This document shows positions 12,568 through 14,434 of a stretch of DNA of 14,434 bases, in pieces. The position numbers were made by a program, and so were the translations under genes. The notes under the pieces are model-generated. The model had not been told where the DNA came from, ran no database searches, and worked only from the letters and a program-made list of their open reading frames with translations. The DNA lies in contig DYDN01000014.1 of assembly GCA_020717885.1 (NCBI GenBank), positions 1 through 14,434 on the forward strand. Reading direction: 5' to 3'. Each line of letters opens with the position of its first letter. The first letter of the stretch is position 1. Source of the stretch: Candidatus Forterrea sp. (GTDB taxonomy: Archaea; Iainarchaeota; Iainarchaeia; Iainarchaeales; JAAZKV01).

Positions 12568-13779
12568 TTATGGTTTCTTGAAAATTAATTCAATAGCATC
12601 ACCAGATTTAAGCAGGTGATCCTTGCCAATGACTTGCTTGGTTTTAACATCAATGGCGCGTATGAATCCATCGCCCATGTCCGTGTGAAGTGCATAAGCA
12701 AAGTCTATCGCTTTGGAATCTTTAGGCATGAGAAAACAATCAGCGAGCGTTCTTCCAGAACTATCAATTAGCCCCTTTGTGCCTGCGGGGAATACCGGGA
12801 AGTACTCAAGTAATTTGAATATTGCCGTATCAAGGCATTCTTGTACTCCAGTGCCCCCAAATTTCTCAAGTACATTGTGTTGTATTGTTTCAAGTCCCAG
12901 CTTTTGTTTTTCGTTTAGTGTTCCAAGTACCTCGAAGTGATTCCATCCTGAGTAGTATTTCAAGATATTTGCTTTTGCTGCCTTCCTTAGGGATAGTTCG
13001 CTTGCCGCTGAGCACGCAATTATGTGTGTATTAGGGAACGCTTCGTTCATTCTCTTAACATTTTTCTCTCCGCTAGGTAAATCACATTTGTTCGCCGCGA
13101 TTAGTATTGGTTTTGACCAAACCCTGCATTTGTGCGCAAAGTTTCTCTTGTCTTCTGCGCTCCACTCAGTTAATATTTTTTCATCAATTTTTAGGTCCCT
13201 CATTGCTTTTTCTATGTGCCATGGAAGGATTTTGATTCCAGCTAGCGCAGTTCCGAGTTGCGCGACTTTTTTCCCAAAATCCTTTTCCTGCATCCTTGCG
13301 GTTTTCACCCAGTTGTTCTCAATTATTTTTAAGAACCATAGTTCAATTTCTTCTTCCAGGAACTTCACATCTTCAATAGGATCGTGTGTTCCTTCCGCAA
13401 CCTCTTTTCCTTCCGCGTCCGTGCTTCCGCTCGCATCAACCACATGAATAAGCGCATCCGCCTGTGATAAATCATTCAAGAATTTGTTTCCCAGTCCCTT
13501 TCCCTCGTTTGCCCCAGGCACTAGCCCCGCAACATCAATTAGTTCAACAGGAACATATCGAATAGGGTTCTTTGGGTCATCATTAACCAAGAATCCGTGC
13601 CTTGGATTTGACACCACTCCGAAGTATTTCCCCGCATCCTCAACCCTAACAAATCCGATTCCTTTGTTTGGATTAATTGTGGTAAATGGATATGAAGCAA
13701 TGGCAACATCAATTAGTGTCGCACTTGAAAAGAAAGTGCTTTTCCCAGAAGAGGGTTTTCCAACAATTCCAATTTGCAT
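12568..13779 (-). CDS. Obg/YchF/Ygr210-type GTPase with C-terminal TGS domain
   Basis: This 403-residue translation-associated P-loop GTPase belongs to the Obg-HflX superfamily. G1 is GKPSSGKST (7-15, K13-S14), switch I is near T33-T34, G3 is D82-V-A-G-L, followed by the family hallmark VPGANEGKGLGNKFLND, and G4 is N230-K-C-D233. G5 is CSAAS near 256-260. The last ~80 residues (from GTKGLIDSSGR) form a TGS domain, ending DAIELIFKKP. The intact NKxD motif predicts GTP rather than the ATP preference of bacterial YchF (NxxE), so the archaeal Ygr210-like branch is more likely. ATG 13779 has a TATA box about 26 bases upstream and no ribosome-binding site, suggesting a leaderless mRNA. Family members act with ribosomes. 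Confidence 0.92.
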   Translation of the reverse strand: MQIGIVGKPSSGKSTFFSSATLIDVAIASYPFTTINPNKGIGFVRVEDAGKYFGVVSNPRHGFLVNDDPKNPIRYVPVELIDVAGLVPGANEGKGLGNKFLNDLSQADALIHVVDASGSTDAEGKEVAEGTHDPIEDVKFLEEEIELWFLKIIENNWVKTARMQEKDFGKKVAQLGTALAGIKILPWHIEKAMRDLKIDEKILTEWSAEDKRNFAHKCRVWSKPILIAANKCDLPSGEKNVKRMNEAFPNTHIIACSAASELSLRKAAKANILKYYSGWNHFEVLGTLNEKQKLGLETIQHNVLEKFGGTGVQECLDTAIFKLLEYFPVFPAGTKGLIDSSGRTLADCFLMPKDSKAIDFAYALHTDMGDGFIRAIDVKTKQVIGKDHLLKSGDAIELIFKKP

Positions 13780-13798
13780 AACATATTTTCTCTAAGGC

Positions 13799-13813
13799 AT
13801 GATTTAAAATCAG
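13799..13813 (-). promoter_or_regulatory. TATA box of the GTPase gene (leaderless start)
   Basis: The element GATTTAAAATC (13801-13811) is centred about 27 bases from ATG 13779 on the minus strand, with no Shine-Dalgarno site between. It is nearly symmetric and lies 15-25 bases from the oppositely oriented TATA box of the next gene. Confidence 0.5.
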
Positions 13814-13824
13814 TGCTGTGATTA

Positions 13825-13838
13825 ACCTTTTTATATTT
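13825..13838 (+). promoter_or_regulatory. TATA box of the secreted-protein gene
   Basis: ACCTTTTTATATTT is a strong TATA box. Its centre is about 20 bases from ATG 13852 and 26 from ATG 13858. The spacing seen for other genes in the window would favour a leaderless start at 13858, while GGGG at 13843-13846 favours 13852. Confidence 0.5.
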
Positions 13839-13851
13839 GAAAGGGGTTATT

Positions 13852-14325
13852 ATGTCGATGAATAAAAAGATTTTAGTATTGGGATTGCTCTTATTGTTTT
13901 CCACTTTTGCTTTTGCGATTTCTTTAAATTCGATTACAGAGTTCACAGGGCATTGGGATAGTTCTTCAAATATTGTGGTCTATAATTTGGCTTGCAAATC
14001 ACAATCAATCGGGAGTATGATTATTCAACCGCTTAATCAAACAAGGTCAACGATTTGCAGTGCTTGGAATTTAGGGCAAACTTGGGCAGGGCTTGGCGGA
14101 TTTTCTACTGCTAATGTTCCGCAAAACATGGTTGTTACTGTTACAATTCCTGCTCCATGTGATGTTTGCACGAAGTCAATAATAATTAATTCTCCTTCAA
14201 ATCAATCTTCAGTGGATGATTCTGGTTGGGCGAATACTTCGATGTGGATTTTCTTGGGAATCTTTGTTATTGTTATTGTTGTTTTTGGTTGGGTAGTAAA
14301 TCGGTTAAATCAGGGCAGAACATAA
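13852..14325 (+). CDS. Secreted, C-terminally membrane-anchored protein of unknown function
   Basis: This 157-residue protein begins with a classical Sec signal peptide (MSMNKKILVLGLLLLFSTFA, cut probably after A22). An extracytoplasmic domain of about 105 residues follows, with four cysteines (C48, C69, C103, C106) that could form two disulfides and three N-glycosylation sequons (N62-Q-T, N117-Q-S, N128-T-S). A single transmembrane helix (about 131-150) and a short basic tail (NRLNQGRT) end it, giving a type I topology. No domain family is recognised. The start is 13852 or 13858; an upstream in-frame TTG at 13837 lies within the TATA region and is unlikely. It is divergent from the GTPase gene and probably monocistronic. 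A surface or envelope role is inferred from topology. Confidence 0.75.
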   Translation: MSMNKKILVLGLLLLFSTFAFAISLNSITEFTGHWDSSSNIVVYNLACKSQSIGSMIIQPLNQTRSTICSAWNLGQTWAGLGGFSTANVPQNMVVTVTIPAPCDVCTKSIIINSPSNQSSVDDSGWANTSMWIFLGIFVIVIVVFGWVVNRLNQGRT

Positions 14326-14342
14326 GTTTATAACCTCGTGCC

Positions 14343-14369
14343 AAAAAAACTGACATTTTCAAATGTCAG
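14343..14369 (-). terminator. Palindrome followed by T7 on the minus strand; candidate terminator
   Basis: CTGACATTTTCAAATGTCAG (14350-14369) has perfect 9-base arms around TC. Read on the minus strand it is followed directly by seven Ts (A7 at 14343-14349), the layout of an intrinsic-type terminator for a transcript entering from the right. It sits 24 bases after the secreted-protein stop codon. Alternatively it is an operator, because its arms begin CT(A/G)AC and end GT(T/C)AG like the palindrome at 27-46. Confidence 0.45.
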
Positions 14370-14381
14370 ATGAATTGGCAA

Positions 14382-14405
14382 TAATATATATAGATATATT
14401 AAATA
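14382..14405 (+). promoter_or_regulatory. AT-rich promoter-like element at the window edge
   Basis: TAATATAT (14382-14389) and ATATATTA (14394-14401) are inverted copies, and ATATATTAAATA is a strong TATA match. ATG 14428, about 27 bases on, would suit a leaderless start of a gene running out of the window; ATG 14410 is in frame with it. Too little sequence remains to call a coding region. Confidence 0.35.
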
Positions 14406-14434
14406 GGTTATGGTAGTAATAATTAGTATGCAAA

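Noticed and set aside
13022..13447. 141-residue plus-strand open frame opposite the GTPase gene
   Set aside because: Falls wholly within the conserved GTPase coding region on the other strand and has Ser/Phe-rich shadow composition.
14382..14401. AT-rich inverted repeat as an origin or unwinding element
   Set aside because: Better explained as a TATA-containing promoter; simple AT alternation readily makes such arms.
1..14434. CRISPR arrays, tRNA or rRNA genes, insertion sequences and attachment sites
   Set aside because: No regularly spaced repeats, tRNA landmarks, transposase genes or terminal repeats with target duplications were seen on either strand.

Overview
The window is archaeal. 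It carries a two-domain Cdc48/VAT AAA+ ATPase, archaeal-type PheS and PheT, an Orc1/Cdc6 initiator, an Obg-family GTPase with a TGS tail, proteins with class III (archaeal type IV pilin) signal peptides, TATA boxes about 26 nt upstream of start codons, and Shine-Dalgarno sites that fit an archaeal 16S 3' end (GGAGGTGATC-like). The DNA is AT-rich and tightly packed, with no gene-free stretch above about 160 bases. The small M50 protease, short membrane genes and set of tiny pilin-like genes would suit a small-genome lineage such as Diapherotrites or another DPANN group. That placement is an inference from gene style, not a demonstrated assignment.

Layout: (1) 93-2306, Cdc48 ATPase, convergent with (2) 2352-2978 (-), a minimal site-2-type M50 intramembrane protease. 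(3) 3108-5420, six pilin-like genes: two on the plus strand (a 58-residue class III pilin and a 133-residue relative) facing a four-gene minus-strand operon of larger proteins with pilin-like N-termini. (4) 5505-5765 (-), a small membrane protein. (5) 5926-9049, the pheS-pheT operon, meeting (6) 9046-9669 (-), a DedA-family membrane protein, with overlapping stop codons. (7) 9778-10851, Orc1/Cdc6. (8) 10960-12502, a three-gene operon of unrecognised, mostly basic proteins that ends in a clear hairpin-plus-T terminator. (9) 12568-13779 (-), an Obg/YchF/Ygr210-type GTPase, divergent from (10) 13852-14325, a secreted, C-terminally anchored protein of unknown function. The right end holds a hairpin and a probable promoter for a gene outside the window.

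The most interesting part is the 10960-12502 operon. Its first gene encodes a lysine/arginine-rich protein with a coiled coil, two tandem copies of a SxYNxF...GxTFxQA...W motif reminiscent of a shortened HMG/YABBY-type box, an arginine-rich tail with an exact 11-residue repeat, and a C-terminal domain. That C-terminal domain recurs (27 of 43 identical residues) as the N-terminus of the third gene. This looks like a small nucleic-acid-binding system, possibly chromatin or DNA packaging, that I cannot match to a named family. The second notable feature is the six-gene pilin-like cluster, which resembles a self-contained pilus or pseudopilus subunit set without its ATPase or membrane platform in the window. 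Many first genes of transcription units (M50, pilin operon, pheS, cdc6, the GTPase) look leaderless, while internal genes carry Shine-Dalgarno sites.
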